64,000 nucleotides of DNA, taken from contig NZ_CM001974.1 of the NCBI RefSeq assembly GCF_000406105.1, forward strand, positions 2,683,442-2,747,441, in the 5' to 3' direction. Position numbers and translations under genes: made by a program. Positions within the stretch are counted from its first letter, which is position 1. Every line of letters starts with the position of its first letter. This document shows, one piece after another, positions 60,753 to 64,000 of the stretch. The DNA is from Dickeya chrysanthemi NCPPB 402. Its GTDB lineage: Bacteria; Pseudomonadota; Gammaproteobacteria; Enterobacterales; Enterobacteriaceae. The notes beneath the pieces are model-generated. The model did not search any database, was not told the origin of the DNA, and was given only the letters and a program-made list of their open reading frames with translations.

Positions 60753-60798
60753 TATCATGTTCTATAGACGTACACCGATGTCTATAGTGGCTTGAAAA

Positions 60799-60820
60799 AA
60801 AGAAGGTTTTCATCTTCTTT
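60799..60820 (+). terminator. Possible terminator of the tRNA operon
   Basis: Weak stem aaagaag/cttcttt with loop gttttcat, about 46 bp after the second tRNA. The T-rich part lies within the stem. Confidence 0.45.
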
Positions 60821-61009
60821 CGTTCCAGTGAAATCTATCGAAACCCACCCAAATCCGGCGATTTTAAGTCCATCTTGAATGCGTGCATTCGAGTCCAGAT
60901 TGTTGCTGTCAAGCGATACTGCCGGGAACCAGAATCCAGCTCTGACTCGTAATCAGGAGCGATGCTCATGGCACTTTCAGTAGTATATCCGTCAGGTGTT
61001 TCACCCAAG

Positions 61010-61761
61010 GGTGATGCATCCAATTAGTAGAACATGTGTTTTTCGATGAAGGCGCCGATGACTTTTTCGTGGATCTCAACTGAGCGCGAGAAGCAGAGCG
61101 TTTTACGAGCCAGCCGCTTAATGCGGGTGCGGAGTGTCAGGTTATTACGCTCAATGCGTTGGGTGAATATTTTGCCGGTCAGATGCTTGTCTTTCGGCAC
61201 CTCCCGGCCATAGCTGCCCCAGTCATCGCTGGTGATCATGCCGATGTTGAATGGCGTGAGCAGTGCCAGTAGCTCACGGCAGGTTTCATCGGTTCGTGGA
61301 CCAAAAGTGTAGGCCAGTACACCGCCTGTTTTGGTGTTGTATGCGTACCATAAGCCAGTGCTGCCGGGCTTTACTGCCAACGAAGCTCCATTGCTCATCG
61401 AGTTCACAGATAAGCGCCACATCAGCATGGGCGACGGGCGAAGGCGTTATTCGCTTCGGCGCGAGTTTTTTAAAGTACGAATGACGGTGTTAATGCCAAT
61501 TTTCAACGTCCTGGCGGTATCGCGAACGCCGGCACGTTGAAGGCCATTTTGGTGATTTGCGCTTTAACGCCCGGCTTGCGGGCTTCATAAGCGTAAATGA
61601 GCTGAAACACGCGGTGGCAGTCACGCCAGCGAAATCGGTTATAGCCATTAGGGTTCTGACCATGACGGTAAACCTGAGCAGACTGACAACGGGGACAATG
61701 AACGCTAACGCTGGCCATGAAAGAACCTCAAAATCAGATTCAACCAATTAGAGGCATCACC
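61010..61761 (-). mobile_element. Decayed IS1-like insertion sequence
   Basis: About 752 bp with ends GGTGATGCatccaatt and, inverted, GGTGATGCctctaatt, the IS1-type termini. It carries remnants of insA and insB. No 8-9 bp target duplication flanks it (tcacccaag on one side, gttttttta on the other), which suggests an old insertion or later rearrangement. It lies between the tRNA genes and the esterase. Confidence 0.85.
61024..61718 (-). pseudogene. insAB: IS1 insA/insB transposase genes, frameshifted
   Basis: InsA starts MASVSVHCPRCQSAQVYRHG with the zinc-finger Cys pair and later Cys, and then breaks near 61535, where a base is missing (aacgtgcc for aacggtgcc). InsB is readable as GSYGREVPKDKHLTGKIF, RNNLTLRTRIKRLARKTLCF and end EKHMFY, with an extra base near 61351 (actual cttatgg for ctatgg). 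IS1 normally uses a programmed shift at an A6C site between insA and insB; these two breaks are additional. The transposase is very likely inactive. Confidence 0.85.
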
Positions 61762-61807
61762 GTTTTTTTATGACATTCAACAATAATTAAGCAAGCATAC
61801 TGATGCA

Positions 61808-61835
61808 GAAACGGGCAGCCAATCCTGCCCGTTTC
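61808..61835 (-). terminator. Hairpin after the esterase gene
   Basis: 11-bp stem gaaacgggcag/ctgcccgtttc with a 6-base loop, 22 bp past the stop. Few Ts follow on the minus strand. Confidence 0.6.
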
Positions 61836-61856
61836 CGTACCCGACTTGTGCTGCGG

Positions 61857-63059
<1,203 letters not shown>

Positions 63060-63102
63060 TTATGCAGGGTAAAAACGGGCAGACCGGGGGATAGCGACAT
63101 CA

Positions 63103-64000
<898 letters not shown>

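Noticed and set aside
60753..61009. Possible integration scar after the tRNA-Val genes (ttcgagtcca repeated)
   Set aside because: Only 10 bases match the tRNA 3' part and no integrase is seen, so a chance match is likely.

Overview
The window is an enterobacterial chromosome segment of moderately high GC. It very probably comes from a soft-rot member of the Pectobacteriaceae, most likely Dickeya. The backbone follows the E. coli order of the zntB-mppA-mpaA-tpx-tyrR-ycjFX-psp-sap-fabI-rnb-osmB-yciH-pyrF-lapBA-pgpB-ribA-acnA block, then the gstA-pdxY-tyrS-pdxH-mliC-anmK-slyB-slyA-gloA-rnt-grxD-mepH-ynhF-purR-cfa-ribE-mdtK-tRNA-Val block. The plant-pathogen genus is suggested by a 2-keto-3-deoxygluconate permease gene (kdgT) preceded by a near-consensus KdgR operator, and by an exported esterase of the feruloyl-esterase type beside a LamB-family porin. 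All names rest on reading the sequence and on recalled family features; no database search was run.

Layout. 1-4 kb: partial zntB, the murein-peptide binding protein mppA, the murein peptide amidase mpaA and thiol peroxidase tpx. 4-8.3 kb: an accessory stretch between tpx and tyrR with a DHA2-type efflux pump divergent from an XRE/MmyB-like regulator, a GNAT acetyltransferase, a probable 31-residue membrane protein, and an AT-richer two-gene cassette of unknown function. 8.4-13.6 kb: tyrR, a frameshifted exported M20 peptidase, a MITE-like repeat and an MFS transporter. 13.8-19 kb: phage-shock genes (pspABC, ycjXF, divergent pspF, a sigma-54 promoter); pspD and pspE are not present. 19-24.5 kb: the complete sapABCDF operon. 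24.7-28.1 kb: fabI (Ala at position 93), a gene remnant joining a molybdopterin-oxidoreductase fragment to a DUF2335 membrane domain, and rnb.

28-34 kb: an accessory carbon-use region with an aldo/keto reductase, cstA, kdgT and an araD-like epimerase broken by a one-base deletion. 34-43.5 kb: osmB, yciH, pyrF, lapB, lapA, pgpB, ribA, an extra OppA-family binding protein, and acnA. 44-60.5 kb: the second conserved block, where the conserved 29-residue protein YnhF can be read. 60.5-64 kb: two tRNA-Val(GAC) genes, a decayed IS1-like element, then the esterase and the 3' part of a LamB-family porin, which runs off the window.

Functionally the window is dominated by envelope maintenance (psp, sap, lapAB, mepH, mliC, slyB, mpaA/mppA), nucleotide and cofactor metabolism (pyrF, purR, ribA, ribE, pdxY, pdxH) and carbon scavenging. 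I found no CRISPR array, prophage or large gene cluster. The least explained items are the 7.4-8.2 kb cassette, the MITE-like repeat family, the small membrane ORF at 6.6 kb and the chimeric remnant at 25.6-26.0 kb.
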